This document shows positions 31,735 through 44,125 of a DNA stretch of 64,000 nucleotides, one piece after another (the first letter of the stretch is position 1; every line of letters starts with the position of its first letter). Source of the stretch: Pyropia haitanensis (Eukaryota > Rhodophyta > Bangiophyceae > Bangiales > Bangiaceae); NCBI GenBank assembly GCA_008729055.1, contig SDUX01000006.1, positions 2,902,842-2,966,841 of the forward strand, read 5' to 3'. Both the position numbers and the translations under genes were made by a program. The notes beneath the pieces were generated by a model. The model saw only the letters and a list, made by a program, of their open reading frames with translations, was not told the DNA's origin and ran no database searches.

Positions 31735-34700
31735 CTATCCCGTCGCCTCTGTGTCTTTCAACTTTCGGCGTGGGCCCGCCTTCAGCAGCGTCAGGAAAGA
31801 CCCGCCCCGGGGGGTGCGCCCTTTTTGGGACGCCGTCGCGTCCTCTGCCGGCGTGCCCTGCGACGCCGTCGCCACCCCACCACTCGTGTCGGGAGCCACC
31901 TTGGCGGCAGCGACGGCCGGCGGCGCGGGCGTGCCGCCGCCGTCTGACGTTCCCCCACTGCCGCCGCCAATGCCGGCGCCGAAAAACGCGGCGGCGGCAG
32001 CCAGCGCGCCGCCGCCGCCACTACCCGAGCCTTCAAACGACACGCCAGCCCCCGGCAGCACGGTGGCGGTGAGGGCCTTGGTCAACGCCCCGCCGCCGCC
32101 GGCAGCCGCCTCTGCAACACGTGCCGATGCCCTTCTCCGGGGGGTCGGTTGAGCCGCGGCGGCGGCGCCCGCGCCACAGGGGGGTGCCTCAACGCTGCCA
32201 ACAGGGGCGGGGAGGTCGACGGGGAGCCCTCCACCACCAGTGCCACAAGCGGTCGGGGTGGGTGGTGTCTCCGCGGCCGTAAGAATACGACCACCAGACT
32301 TGCCCACCTCCTCCAACGTGGGCTGCAGCCCTGCTGGCTCGTCCCCAGCACCAGCCCCGAGGCACGCGGCGGCCGCAGAAGGCGAGGACACCCCCGGTGC
32401 GGCCGCCTTACCCACCCGCTTGGTCGCGCGACGAAAGACGCGGCGCTTGCCCGAGTCTGGGCGGCTGGCAAGGGAGCTCTCGTACCGGAGGCGCTCCGCG
32501 TCCTCCCGCCGCGCGTCTTCCCTGTCGGCAGCGCCCACTGCGACGCCATTGCCAGCGCGCGCCGCGATGGTGGCTTCGGACAGCGTCAGCTGCGCAACCA
32601 CGTCCCCGTCCTCGTCCACGCGTAGCGTGCCGAGGGCGTTAACAAACTCCTCCATCTGGTGGCACGCCGGCGCGATGGCGGGGAGGATGCGCGCCAGGTG
32701 CAGCCGCACGTTGGGCACCTCGTCCCAGGCCATCCGCAGCGCCAGCGCCGCGAAGAGATCTCGAAAGAGGAGGCGGGAGTAGGTGGCCGCAGCCGCCTCT
32801 GCCGCCTCCAGAAACGCAATCCGCTTCCAAAACGTGTTGCCCTGCGCCCAGTCCGTCACAAACGACTGGAAAGCGGTCGCCCGTTGCTCCGTGTCTGCAA
32901 TGTGCAGCAGCGAAGACGCGACGGCCTGCATCGCAGACACCCGCACGAGGTAGGAGGACTCTTCTGAAATACGCAACAGCAGCGGCAGCACGTGGATGCG
33001 CAGCGCCTCTGCTGGTGCAAACGATGCGCACGCAGTCAGCTGCTGCGCAAGGAGCTCCTGCGTGCGCCAGGAGCCCTCGGAGAGAAGGGTTAGATTGCTG
33101 AAGATGCTTGCGAGCCGCGCCATTCCTGGAGGACCCGTCGCGGAGCTGGTGCCGCCGCCACTGCTGCTGCCAGCTCCACTCCTGGGCGTCCCCACCGAGT
33201 TGCCGCGCACGCAGGCCTGGGAGAGGCTCGACAGCAGCAGGAAGAGCGTGTCGAGCGTGTTGCTACGCACCAGTGGGTGCTCGTCCTGCAGTAACCCTAC
33301 CGCGGCCTTGCACAACGAGTCAAAGCACGACGTGGCGCCCGCTGCCTGGAGGCTCCCGCCAGTAGCCGAGCCGTCTGCTGCCGGAATGAGGATGGCGGCA
33401 ACGGCGTGCAGACCGGCCGCCACGTTCCACCGCACCTCTGGGTCATTGTCACGGGCCAAATACTCAACGACGGCCGCCATCTCGGTACGAAACCGAGGCG
33501 ACAGTGCTGCGCACACCCCCGCCAGGTTGTATGCACAGTGCCGGCGCACAATGGGGCCGTTGCTCGTAGCCATCGCAAGAAAAGCCCGATACGCGTCGGC
33601 CGCCACATCATTCGCACCACCGCCGCGGAGGGCGGAGAAGGCCAGCTGTCCAAACACTTCCGCGGTGATCTCTAGTAGCAGATACACATCCTCGCTGACA
33701 AGGCGCTGGTCCTCTGCAGCCGCAGATCTCGCAAACGCCACCTCTTTGGCAAACACGGGCGGCAGTAGGTCGCGCAGCAGCTTGCAGTCGGGGGAAACCA
33801 CCGGCGCCGCAGGCGGCTGCTTTGCTGCAATCACCGCGCCAGCCAAACTAGATATGGCAGTGGCCGTTCCTTGGGTGGTCACTGGCAACGACGCGGCGAG
33901 CTTGGCCTCCACGGTGGAGGACGGTGGGCTGGTACGTACCGACCCCGACTTCTCGTGCACCGCCTGCAGCACGTGCGCAATAGTCCGAAGTGTCGCGGCG
34001 TGAATGCGCGCGTCCGGGGACTGGAGGAGTTCCCGCAGCGCCGGCCACAGTCGCGCTTCCACCGTCTTGACCGGGACGGCGGCGCCGACAAAGGCAAGCG
34101 ACTCGGCCAGCATCCCCCGCACCTGAATGTCGGGATCCGCACAGAGAGCCAGCGCCCGTGGCAAAATGTGCTCCTCCACAGCCGCGCCGTCCAGACACAT
34201 GGACAAGCTGCCGTACAGACGGGCGGCCAACCGGCGGCTACTGGCCTCGACACCTGACCGTACATGCACGTCCAGGGTGGCCACCACCCGTCGTAGCTGG
34301 TCGCCATTGGTGGCCCACTGCACCTGTGGTAGGACCGCCATCAGCACCTCACCCCACGTCTCCAGGATGGTCTCGTCCGTGGCCGCCCCAATCACCCGAA
34401 ACGACGCCTCGCACATCACAGACGAGATGGGCTGCTCCAGCCGTGGCAATGAAGAGGACGCCGCAGGCGCGGCAGGCGGGGGTATTGGTGGCGGGACAGA
34501 CTCGAGACGGGGCGCTGCGGTGAGCGCCGGCGGTGTTGGGTGACCAGTCAGTGACACGGCTGCGAGCGCGGTCTCTACCGCGGGCATCCCACCCGCAGTG
34601 ACCCGCCACTCCTCCGGGTCAAGGTGGGTACATTCGATGAGGATAGCCGCAACGGTCGCCTGTAGCTCGGCGTCCCAGCTGTGCACCATCGCACACACCA

Positions 34701-35350
34701 GTGGGATCAGCAGCACCGCCTTGATCACGTCCCGAGCCTCGACCAGCGCGTGGAGCTCCATCAGGACGACCGCCCGTTGTGCGTTGGAGCCATAGTGGAG
34801 GAGCGTCTCCATCAGCTCAATGGTCAGCCCAATCGACAGGGACGCGTGCTCCACATCGACCGCCGCCACCTCTGCGTCCCTCGGAACGACACTATCGGTG
34901 GAAGAGGCGGCGGACGCCTCGACGGATGCAGCTGTGCACGCGACGGGAGTTCCACCCCAAGCTGGGTGGAGGCCATGGTCGGCAGCCGTGGGGTCCTGCG
35001 AGAGACACGTACACAAGACGGACCCAGCACAAATGCATGCAGACAAGCCAAGAAAAAAGAGAGCCTGTCAGACACGGCCCAGGACGCAAGATACGGCGAC
35101 TCATGAGGCGTTGCAGGTCGTCTCACAGCCCCTCCATCCCACCCCGCCGACACAAACAGAAAGAAACGAGGGGTGAACCCCAACCCCCCCCCACGACGGT
35201 ACAACGCCAACGCACCAGTGTAAAAAACGCCCTGGAAGGCACATCGGGTGCCTTGGCCCGCGTAAACGCCTCGTGGGGTGCCGGCGGCAGGATGGTGGTG
35301 GGGGTAAAGGCGAGCGGCACCTCCTCTCCGCTCGCCTCGGTCCCCGACAT
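31735..35350 (-). CDS. HEAT-repeat protein resembling PP4 regulatory subunit 4 (PPP4R4)
   Basis: Probable scaffold or regulatory subunit of a PP2A-like/PP4 phosphatase. Exon 1 runs 35350-35216 from an ATG (MSGTEASGEEVPLAF); donor GTGCGT at 35215, acceptor ctcgcag at 34996, exon 2 34995-31735; phase 0 on both sides, about 1131 residues. The body is repeated helical pairs, for example NDPEVRWNVAAGLHAVA, DEHPLVRSNTLDTLFLLL and EVPNVRLHLARILPAI. The SWRTQELLAQQL ... HVLPLLL ... FWKRIAFLEAAE block resembles the NWRxQ...LLPLLF...YWNRLRFLD region of animal PPP4R4. The C-terminal 250 residues are Ala/Gly/Pro-rich. Another HEAT-family assignment (for example PP4R1) is possible. It is divergently arranged with the next region. 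Confidence 0.75.
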
Positions 35351-37968
35351 GATGGCGGCGGCGGCACGGAGCGTCCGTGGGCGCACCCGCGCCCCCCGCT
35401 GTCACCGCAACGGGATACCACCCGTCGCTCGACCACCGACGCCGCGGCCCGCACCCGCGCGCGTCGCCGTGGCGGCGGCGGCGCCCCGGGGAGCCACCGC
35501 CGCCGCCACCACCACCGCCGCCGCCGTCACCACCCCCGCGCAGCTGCTGCTGCTCAGAACGCGCCCGGTTTGAGCGCCGGGGGGGGCGTGTTGCAATTGA
35601 TGGCGACCACGACGGGCGGCGCGGCCGGGGGGGGCGGCCGGGGACGGCGGCCGAGCACGGGCGCGGACGGCAACAGGGCCAACCACCCGCGTGGGGGGTC
35701 CCACTCACGCAGCAGCAGCCGTCGCTCGCGTCGCCGCTACCACCTGTCGCTGCCCACCCCCCTCCCCTCCCCCCACCCTCCCCTCCGCACGCCCGCCGCG
35801 GCGGCCGCGGCGTACACCTGTGACGCGTGGGGTGGAAGGGGGGTCGACGGTGAGACAAACACCAAGGGGAATGCGCGGCACCGCCTCTGGGGAGCGGGTG
35901 CGCAAGCGACACTCAACCACCCCCTCTCCCCCCCCACGTACGAGCACAGCAGCGCAACCACCGTGAACGATAGCGAGGTACCGGCGGCCAGCCACTGCGG
36001 GGCGTCGGCAGAGCCCTTCCAGCGGAGCGGGCCGTCGGTGGGGGGGGCATACACCACCACCGTCGGCGGGGAGGAGCGTGCACCACCACCGTGCGGGCGG
36101 AGGGGGGAAACACCCAAGATGGGACAGGAGGAAAAATGGGAGGCTGCGCGAGCGGGCTTGGTACCGCGCACGCCCGTCGCCGCACCCCCCCTGACGGGGG
36201 TGGTGCTCCTCCTCCTCCTCTCCCCCGTACACCTCCCCCCCGACGTCCCGTCCCCCACCCCCACCAAATGGCACCCCCAACGAGGCCTCCCCACCACCAA
36301 AGCGAAAATCGCCGCCGCCCGTGACGCGAAACGCCGGCGGCGGCACGTAGCGCCGTGCGCCCAATCGCGCACGTGGTGCGTGCCGCCGCGGGCGCTCACC
36401 CACGGGGGGAGCGTGGGAGGGGTGGGCCGGTGGCGGGGGGGGGGGGGGGGGAAAGGGAAAGCCGCAGAGCTCAAAGCCGCCGTGCCCGCCGCCCTCCCCC
36501 GTACAGACCGTCGTGCCGCAAGCGCCGGCGTCGCCCCGACGCTGCTACCCCCCCCCTCACAACACCCCTGGAAGGCAGTGCACACTGGGGGGTGAGAGGG
36601 GAGGGCGGCCGGGGGGGGGAGGCAGCGCCGACACCGCCGCAGCCGCCGTGTCAAGAGGAACGCATCCTGTGGAGAGAAGCGGAGGGGGGCGGGGGGAGGA
36701 GCGCAACTGGTAGGCCAGACGCCCCCCCCCCCCCCCCTCCCCTCGCTACGAGAGGCGCCGGCCAGGGGCATGCAAGTACCCCCGCCGAGCAGAGAGAAGA
36801 GAGGGGTGCGAGAGAGGCCGTGAGGCAAAAAAATGAGCGCCGCCGCCGCCGCCGCCGCCGCCACCAGCCGGCCGCCCGCACGCGCCGCGGGCGATCATGC
36901 GGGCGGAAGGAGGCCCGCAGACACGCAGGGCTCCCTGACCCATCCCGCTCCCGCAGACGGAAAGTGCAGCGCCGCTGCCGCTGCGGCGGCTGCAGCTGGC
37001 TGCCGCCACTGCCGGTAGCGGCAGCGACGGCAGCGGTTGGCACGCGCGGCGGCCGTCGACGTGCCGCCGCCGCGGCGGGGTGATGAGGGAGGGGGGGGTG
37101 TGGGGGGGGAGGAGCGGGGACGCGGCCGCGGAGAGGGCGGCCGCGTTGACGGGGCACGCCGAGTGGGTGCGGGGAGCGGGAGCGGCGGTTGTCGTCCCGG
37201 CGGCGGCGCTGCGCGGGGACGGGGACGGAGGCGACGAGAGAATTTGGGGCGGACGGCCGGAGCCGCCCCCGAGCCGCTACAGCACAGGCGTCTGACCGTC
37301 GCTGTAAGCAGGGAGAGGTCTGGTGGATGCCTGCTTTGGGAATGTCCTGGTCATCCTATCGAGTGGGAATTGATCGTGTCCCGTCGCACAACTTTCACGT
37401 GATCGACACCAATTCTATGGCCGCCCGCTGAGCCGCTTGCCGCTGCCACCGCGACGGTTTCGCTTGGTGTCTCCCCGAGGACCCGTTCCCGCCACCCCGC
37501 GCCGCCTGGCAGCCGCGCGGCGCAGGCGGTGGCCGCGGCCGGCGCCTTGCCCCCCCCCGGCGCTCCACCGCCGACGAGGCACCTCCCGGCCCACGGCGGC
37601 GTGCGCTTGTCGCCGTGGGCGCCTATCTGGCCACCGGCCGGTACCGTCCGCGGCTATCCTTCCCCCCCCCTGTCGGGCGGTGGTGGGGTGCCTCTGTCGG
37701 TGGCATTCCCTCCACCCGCGCTCCCACCGCCACGCCTCCTCTCTGTTCCCATTCACCCGTCCCCTTCCCCCCCGCTCTCTCCTTGTAGCCCGCCGTCCGG
37801 GTGTGTTTCCTTGTGGTTTTTTCTCCTTTTTGTTCCCACCTTCCTTGCGCGTGGCTTCCTCCTCCGCCCTCTCATCCCCCCTCTCCCTCCGCCTTCTCCC
37901 CCCCCACCCCCCCCCCCCGCGCGCGCACGCGCGTGGGGGGGAGCGGCGGCCGCGGCGGCCCCTCCGTC
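35351..37968. other. GC-rich region of unclear content, possibly containing a small minus-strand gene
   Basis: About 2.6 kb between the PPP4R4-like gene (-) and the F-box/LRR gene (+). Coding-looking segments on the minus strand at about 36400-35940 are listed separately. A plus-strand segment at about 37110-37295 (LTGHAEWVRGAGAAVVVP ... RYSTGV, stop at 37295) also looks coding but is unidentified. From 37440 to 37930 the sequence is C/T-rich, compatible with the promoter and leader of the F-box gene. Confidence 0.4.
35943..36403 (-). CDS. Possible exons of an unidentified small membrane protein
   Basis: Two minus-strand segments have codon use unlike the surrounding repeats. The first (about 36360-36245) reads RRYVPPPAFRVTGGGDFRFG, then GEASLGVPFGG. 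The second (about 36047-35943) reads VYAPPTDGPLRWKGSADAPQ, then WLAAGTSLSFTVVALLCS, ending at a GTACGT donor at about 35943-35938. The hydrophobic stretch would be one membrane helix. The first ends GGEVYGG and the second begins VYAPP, so they may be joined by splicing, but no good acceptor AG precedes the second. A further exon may begin after cgtcacag near 35822. No family was recognised; a small organellar membrane subunit is one possibility. Confidence 0.3.
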
Positions 37969-38186
37969 ATGGCCGCCCCGCCCGCCGCGTCGGCGGCGTC
38001 GTCGCCGCCGCCGCCGCCGCTGAGCGTGTCCGCCCTCGCCGCGGCCATGGCCGCGATGAGCGCCGACGACGCGCCCGTGGCGGCGACGTCGCCGCCGCCG
38101 CCGCCGCCGCCGCTGCCGCCGCTGCTGTCGCCGCCACTGCCGCGGGCGCCGCGGGCGCTACGCGTACCGCCGCTGGCGGCGCGGCG

Positions 38187-38239
<53 letters not shown>

Positions 38240-40323
38240 GCGGCGGGGGGCGGCCGCCCGTCGCGCCGCGGCCGCCCGCGGCGGCGAGTACCGCCGACGG
38301 CTGCGGCGGCGGTGGCGGCGGGGACGCGCCGGCCCGCCGCGCCACGCCGGCGTGGCGGCTGCCGCCGCTCCTGCCTGGGGCGGGTGGCCGGCGTCGGTCG
38401 CCGTCGCCGGCGCCGCTTCCCCCCTTGACACCCTCAAACGTTGCGCCGCTGTTGCCAGTGGCCGCTGCGCCGCCGTCGTCGCGGTTGCCACCTCTGCCTG
38501 CGTCGGCCGCCGTCCCGCCCCGTTCGTCAACAAGACCCCCCCTGCGGCGTCCCGTCGGCGCCCCCCCCCCCCCTTTGTCCGGCTCGTCCCGCCCCTCCCC
38601 CCCCCCCCCCGCCCCCCCCAAACAGCGGCCGCCGCTGCCCGTCGCGACCCTCCTGGACCTCCCCCACGACCTGCTCACCTCCATCGCCGCGGCGGTGGCG
38701 GCGACGGCCACCCACCCCACCACCCGCGCGCCCGTCGACCTGCCGTGGGCGGCCGACGGGGAGCTCCGCGCCCTCGACGACGCGCCGTTTGTGTCGGCGG
38801 CCATGGCCGCCGCCGCCGCGCCGCTCGGTGCAACGTGCACCGCCGCCCGCGACGCGGTCGCCGCCGCCACTGGCTACGTTGTCGTCACCGCGCGGGAGCT
38901 GGGCGGCGGCGGGGGGCGCGGGGGGGGGGTGGCGCCCGCCGGCTCCTCCGCCGCGCCGCCACGCTCCGGGGGCTGTGCGTCATTGGCGACCCGGGGTGGG
39001 CGGGGGGGGCCGGGGGGGGGGGGGGGGGAGTGGGGGGGCGCCGCTGTTCACGGGCGCGCTGCTCGCGTCGGCGCGCCTCGAGGTGCTGGCGGTGTGGGTG
39101 GGGCTGGGCCGGCCCGCCGCGGAGCTGCTCGCCACGTCGAGTGGCCGCTCGCTGCGGGTGCTGGACCTGTCGAGTGGGGGGGGGGAGCCAGAGGGGCTCG
39201 GCTTGGGCGTCGGGGGGGTCCGCCTGCCCGACGGGGCCGCCCCGCCACTGGCGCAAGGGGGGGGGGCGGGGACGCCGCCGCCGCCGCCGCCGCGTCGGCG
39301 CCGCTGCCGCCGCCGCCGCCGCCGGGTGCCACCGCGGCCGCCGCGCTGCCAGGCGCCACAGCCGCCGCGGCCGCCGCCGCCGCTCCCCTGCCCGACGTGG
39401 GCGGCGCCCTCACCACCCTGCTCCGGTCGACCTCTCCCGCCCTCCACACCCTCCGCCTGACGGGCGGGAGCCTCACCCCCACCGTCCTCGCCGAGTGCCT
39501 GTCCGCCCTCCCCCCCTCCGTCGCGGCCTCCCTCCGCACCCTCGACCTGTCCTTCACCGCCGCCACCGACAACGTCCTCGCCGGCCTGCGGCGGTGCCCG
39601 CGGCTGGCGCGGCTCGTCCTCACCGGCGCCACCGCCGTCACCGACGGCGGCGTGATGGCGGCGGCCGCCGCGGCGGGCGGCCTCGCCGACGTGGACCTCC
39701 GCGAGTGCCCCGCCGTCGGCGACGCCGCCGTCGCGGCGGTCGCCGCGTCGGGCGCCCTCCGCCGGCTGCTGCTCTACGAGACGGCCGTCACCGCGGCGGG
39801 CGTCGGCCGCGCCCTCCGCCCGTCGGCGGGGGTGCTGACCGAACTCGAGACGGGCCTGCCCCTCACCGACGCGCTGGTCGCCACGCTCGGCGGGCCGGGC
39901 GGCCTGCCCGCGCTCGCCTCGCTCGACGCGCTCCTCGGCGCCGCCCTCACCGCCGACGGCGCGGCGGCGTTGGCGGCGGCGGCGCCCCGCCTGGCCGCCC
40001 TCCACCTCAACTGCGCGTCGCTGGACCGGCCCGACGCGGCGGCGGTGCTGGGCGCGCTCCTCGCGGGCGGCCGCCTGACGACGCTGACGTTGAACTGTGC
40101 GGGCGTCGCGGCGGGCGCGCTGGAGGCGGCGTTTGCGAGGGGGGGGGGGGACCGCCTGACCGCGGTGCGGCTGTTTGGGTGGGTGGCGGTGCCCGAGTCG
40201 GTCGCCGCCGCGCTGCTGGCGCTGCCGCGCCTGGTCGAGGTGGACGTGAGCGACTCGGGGTGGGATGGGGGCAGGGCGGCGGCGGCAGCGCTCGCCGCGC
40301 GCCGGAGGGTGCGGACCGAGTAG
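37969..40323 (+). CDS. F-box/leucine-rich-repeat protein
   Basis: Likely substrate receptor of an SCF ubiquitin ligase. The ATG at 37969 gives MAAPPAASAASS followed by a long Ser/Pro/Ala leader. An F-box-like segment begins VATLLDLPHDLLTSIAAAV at about 38637. LRRs follow with the FBXL/GRR1 cadence: LHTLRLTGGSLTPTVLAECL, LRTLDLSFTAATDNVLAGL, LARLVLTGATAVTDGGVMA and LADVDLRECPAVGDAAVAAV. The first repeats sit in different frames: LLRRAATLRGLCVIGDPGW (frame 3, about 38945-39005) and ARLEVLAVWVGLGRP ... SLRVLDLSS (frame 2, about 39070-39175), separated by G runs at 38920-38929, 39012-39028 and near 39176-39186 or 39259-39267. Restoring these runs would give a continuous LRR array. The last repeats reach the stop at 40323. 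The F-box itself is divergent, so the SCF role is inferred. Confidence 0.7.
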
Positions 40324-40800
40324 GGGCGGGGGGAGGTCGAGGGGGGAGAGTAGGAGGGTGAGGGGAGCAAGCGGCGGGCAAGAGGACTGGGTCGGGGGCA
40401 AGGAGGCCGGCGCCCGTGTGTACTGGACGGGGGCACTCGACACTGCATTCTTGGTGGGGACGATGCTGCTGGTCAGCGTCAGCGTGCGCTCGAATCGGTC
40501 CGGATCACCAGATGCGGGCGCGGCGGCCAAATCCGTTCAATTGCAGACGATGATCGTCCTTCATGATACTCCCTGTGCTTGGCTCGATTGCCGATCGAAG
40601 CCACCCCCCCCCCACAAAAGACCCGCCGCCCGCTCTGCTGGCGACGACCCCGCTTCAGCCTACGCCCACGGCGACGTTGCCCGTCGCGCTGCCACTTCCC
40701 CCCCCCACCTGCATTCGTCACCACCCCATCTGCTGTCACAGGGCCCCTTCCGCCCCCGACCCCCTTCCGGCCGCCTTCCTGCACCCCCACCACCCCCACC
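40324..40800. other. Intergenic region
   Basis: Short spacer between two plus-strand genes, the F-box/LRR gene and the parvulin gene. Mixed composition at 40480-40600 is probably the parvulin promoter; it is C-rich just before the ATG. No gene is seen. Confidence 0.6.
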
Positions 40801-41139
40801 ATGGCCACCGTCACGGCGTCCCACATTCTGGTCAAGCACGCCGGCTCGCGGCGGCCGTCCTCCTGGCGCACGCCCACCATCACCCGCCCCGCCGCCGAGG
40901 CGGTCGCCACCCTCACCGCCGCGCGGGAGCGCCTCGCCGCGGGGGACGTACCGTTCGCGACGCTCGCGTCCGAGCTGTCTGACTGCTCGTCGGCGCGCGC
41001 GGGCGGCGACCTGGGCGCCTTTGGGCGGGGGCAGATGCAGGCCCCGTTTGAGGCGGCCGCGTTTGGGCTCGCCGTGGGCGAGATGAGCGGCATTGTCGAG
41101 ACGGACAGCGGCTTTCACATCATCCTGCGGACGGCGTGA
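40801..41139 (+). CDS. Pin1-type parvulin peptidyl-prolyl isomerase without WW domain
   Basis: Single-domain cis/trans prolyl isomerase of 112 residues. The ATG at 40801 follows an acc context and gives [20 protein letters not shown], the start of a Pin1-type catalytic domain; the SRRPSSW basic loop is where Pin1 enzymes bind the phosphate of phospho-Ser/Thr-Pro substrates. Further family blocks: [39 protein letters not shown] and [13 protein letters not shown]. The active-site Cys (SDCSSA) and both His (SHIL, GFHII) are present. As in plant PIN1 proteins the WW domain is absent. A cytosolic or nuclear location is expected, since no targeting leader is seen. Confidence 0.95.
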   Translation: MATVTASHILVKHAGSRRPSSWRTPTITRPAAEAVATLTAARERLAAGDVPFATLASELSDCSSARAGGDLGAFGRGQMQAPFEAAAFGLAVGEMSGIVETDSGFHIILRTA

Positions 41140-44125
41140 GGCGGTGCGTGCGGGCGGGCGGGCGCGCGTGTGGGGGGGGGGTGGGAGGCGGGAGGCAGGA
41201 GGGGTTGGGGGGGAGGGGGGCGGGGTTGGTTGGGGGGCGAGCGAGAGTGCGGGGGGCTCGGCGGTGGCGGGGGCTGGCGGTGGTGGAGGCGTGCGTGGTG
41301 GTTGTGGTGAAAGTCCAGTGGGGGGAAGGGGTGGGATGGAATGGCGGTGCCGTTTCCCCTGTGGCCTGCCTACCACTGCCCTGGGTGAGCCGCTGCGGTG
41401 CACGACGAGCAGCGGGTGGCGTTGGCTGCCACCGCGCGTCCATCGTAGCAGGCAAGCACTGGGGACAAAGAACCAAGAAGCAGCAGGCGCGTGTCGCCAC
41501 CCGCTTTAGGCGCATCGCCGTGGCGGGAGGGCGGGAACGGGGAGGGATGGCGGGGCGGGGAGGGCGGCGGCGCGCCTCCGCCGTCCATTCCAACCTTGGC
41601 CCGTTGCGCGTGGTGTCCCCCATGGGAGGCCGGGTCAGCGCCGGCGGTGAGGTCGGGGGTGGGCCGCTGGGATAGAGTTGGGGGGGACGGGCGCTCGCGC
41701 TGGACACGCCCCGCCGGCGACGCGGCGGCGGGCAATGCGGCACCCCAACAGGAGCGGGCGGGGGGGGGTGGTGTGCCGCCCCAGGCAGGAACCCTCCGAC
41801 TGTAGCATTCGCCCACAGGCCGCATCACCCGCCGCGGACCAACCGCCGCCAGGTGGCCGCGTACGTCTGTCCCTCGTCGCCGCCGACCGGCCGCCACGCA
41901 CTGTCCGCATTGCCCCCAGCCTCCACTCTATCTCTCTCTCCTCCAAGAACACACCGTGTGGCAAACCATCCGTCCTCCTCTACCCCATCTTCTACCCCAC
42001 GCCCATGCCGAGTTTCGCGCGCCGTGGCTAGCAAACTAAAATTTAGCTCGTGTGTCTCGCTCCGCCCCTCCCTCGCTCATCCCCCCATCTCCTTCTCTGC
42101 CTTCCCTCACTCCCGCTACCACCGAGTCGTCGCGGCCACCCTTCCCCGCCCTCCCCCAAGTATACAACCGGGGTGAGCGCTCCGTGAAGCGTCCGCACCA
42201 AGCACACGATTGCACGCCAGTTGGCATCTCGTCACAGACTCCCGCCGCCGCCTCTGCGGTGTGGCCCCTCTGGACGGTGGCCAGCACCGCCCAGTTTGCC
42301 GAAAAAAAGCGCGGGGAGGGGTGCCCGCTCGACGGTCGCTCGCCCGACCGTCGCGACGAACGCCTCAGCGCAGATGAAGGGGCGTTGCTGCCGCCACGGC
42401 CGCCACCGTCAGCGGTGCCAGTGCCGCGGAGGACCCGGAGCGGCTCATTCCCCCGCCGCCTCCCCATCCGAGGCCACCAGCTAAAGCCCCCTACACCCCC
42501 GTCCCCCCCGTGAAGCACGGTCAGGCACCGCCGCCGCGGCCGCTCCCGGCCAAGGACGGGCCGGGCGCGGTCACACCCGTGAAGGAGCACAACCTCCCAA
42601 AAGTGCCCGTCTCGCTCTTCGTACCCAATTTTCGCTGTGTTATGAAGAAGAGGCCTCTTCCCGTAGCCCAGGCACCCTGGACGGCTCCGCCCAATCGGGC
42701 CTCGCGAGCCGCTGGCAGCCGAGGTCACGCGTTTGGTATCGGCCAATGAGCAGCTGGCTGGCGGATGACACGGACGGTGTGGAAATTTTGGTAGACTTTG
42801 GTGGACGTGACCTCAAACGGACGCGACCGGACTGGGACACAGAACACGCCAGGAAGAGAGAAAACAAGTATAGCGCTGGCTGGATGCGGACATTGGCTGT
42901 TTGTCTGCATCGCGGGCGAGAGGGATGAGGCCGGAGTGCGCCGCCGTGGCATGGCGGTGCGGCACTGGAGAGGAGCGGACAGCAAGCCCCGCAGTGGAGA
43001 AGTATCCCCGCTCCAGTAGGGCCCTCTCGCCGCCCACACACCCCCAACCCCTTGCGTCAAGATTATTTGCTCCTTGACGCCCCACAGGACGCCGGTGCGT
43101 CCGGAAGTACCTCGGCACGAGCCCCGCGACCGCGGTCAGTGCAGTCCCCACTCTGACACAACCTACTACCTCGGAACACGATCGTCCCGGGGCGGAGGGG
43201 AGATGGTGTCCCCAATACGGGTGGAAGCCAAACAGCCCTCGTGGCGAGGAAGCATCGGTCCACCTCTCTCCTGGACCACTGTACCCGGCACCCTGTCCAG
43301 GAGGGACAAGCGCGGCCCCGATGGTCCGTAGCTGCGACTGTCCACTGCAAAAGCTTGCCGCTCGAGCGGGACGGTCAGCCTCCCCACCAGAAACCATCCC
43401 CATACACTCACCGCTTCACCCCCGCCCACGCTCACGCTTCGACCCTCTCGGGCCGTAGTCTGCCCGCGACACCGGCTGCGTGAGCGCTGTCGCGCCCGGT
43501 GATGGCATCCTGTCTGTCAACGCGTTTGGCGGCCACGGTCTGGATACCGCGCTCATGCGCCGAGGAAACGAACCGCCCGCGTCGATGCCGCCACCGGTTG
43601 TCCACCAGTTGAAGCGCCCGTCCGTTCCCATTCTTGTAGGTGCCCAGAGGGTCTTTGTGGGCAGTTTTTCGCTGCCTCGTGGGGATCACGGGTGTGGCAA
43701 GGCTGCACACACTTACAGTACAATGCCGCGTAATATCATGCCGTCGTTGACCCGTCAAATCCACCAGATTTTTTTTGCAGCCACCGTGGCACGCCGTCGT
43801 GGCGCCCATTGGCCGCGTGCGTGCCACAAAACGCGTGGCCGCAGGCGTCAACGGCACGCGCGCCGATTGGCCGGATCCGTGCCTGGGAGAGGGGCGGCTG
43901 GGCGCACGGGCCACGCGCGCGAGGTTTGGACGGGCCCGGCCGCGGCGAGGACACTCCCCCGCGTCGTCGACGTCGGCGGCCGCGCGGCGGCTGTGGAACG
44001 CCGCGCCGCGCCGCGCGCGCTGCTCTCGCTCCGCGCCGCCTCCCCCCCCACCTTTTGCCGCCCACCTCGCTCCACCAACCCCCCCCCCCCCCCTTTTTTC
44101 CGCCGGTCGCCACGGTGTCGCGCCC
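41140..44125. other. Long intergenic region
   Basis: About 3 kb between two plus-strand genes. G-rich at 41160-41350, mixed composition at 41380-43800, then C-rich before the next ATG. No frame has recognisable homology; one possible plus-strand exon at 42383-42749 is listed separately. The rest could be UTR and promoter sequence or a lineage-specific gene that I cannot recognise. Confidence 0.45.
42383..42749 (+). other. Possible exon of an unidentified Pro-rich protein
   Basis: A plus-strand frame reads VAAATAATVSGASAAEDPER, then PPAKAPYTPVPPVKHGQAPP, then GPGAVTPVKEHNLPKVPVSL, and stops at 42749. Its ordinary codon variety and PVK/PVKEH repeats look coding, but there is no ATG, no clear splice partner and no family match. 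It could be chance. Confidence 0.2.

Noticed and set aside
42009..42022. tttcgcgcg, an E2F-site-like string
   Set aside because: In DNA this GC-rich such strings are expected by chance and no cell-cycle gene follows it.
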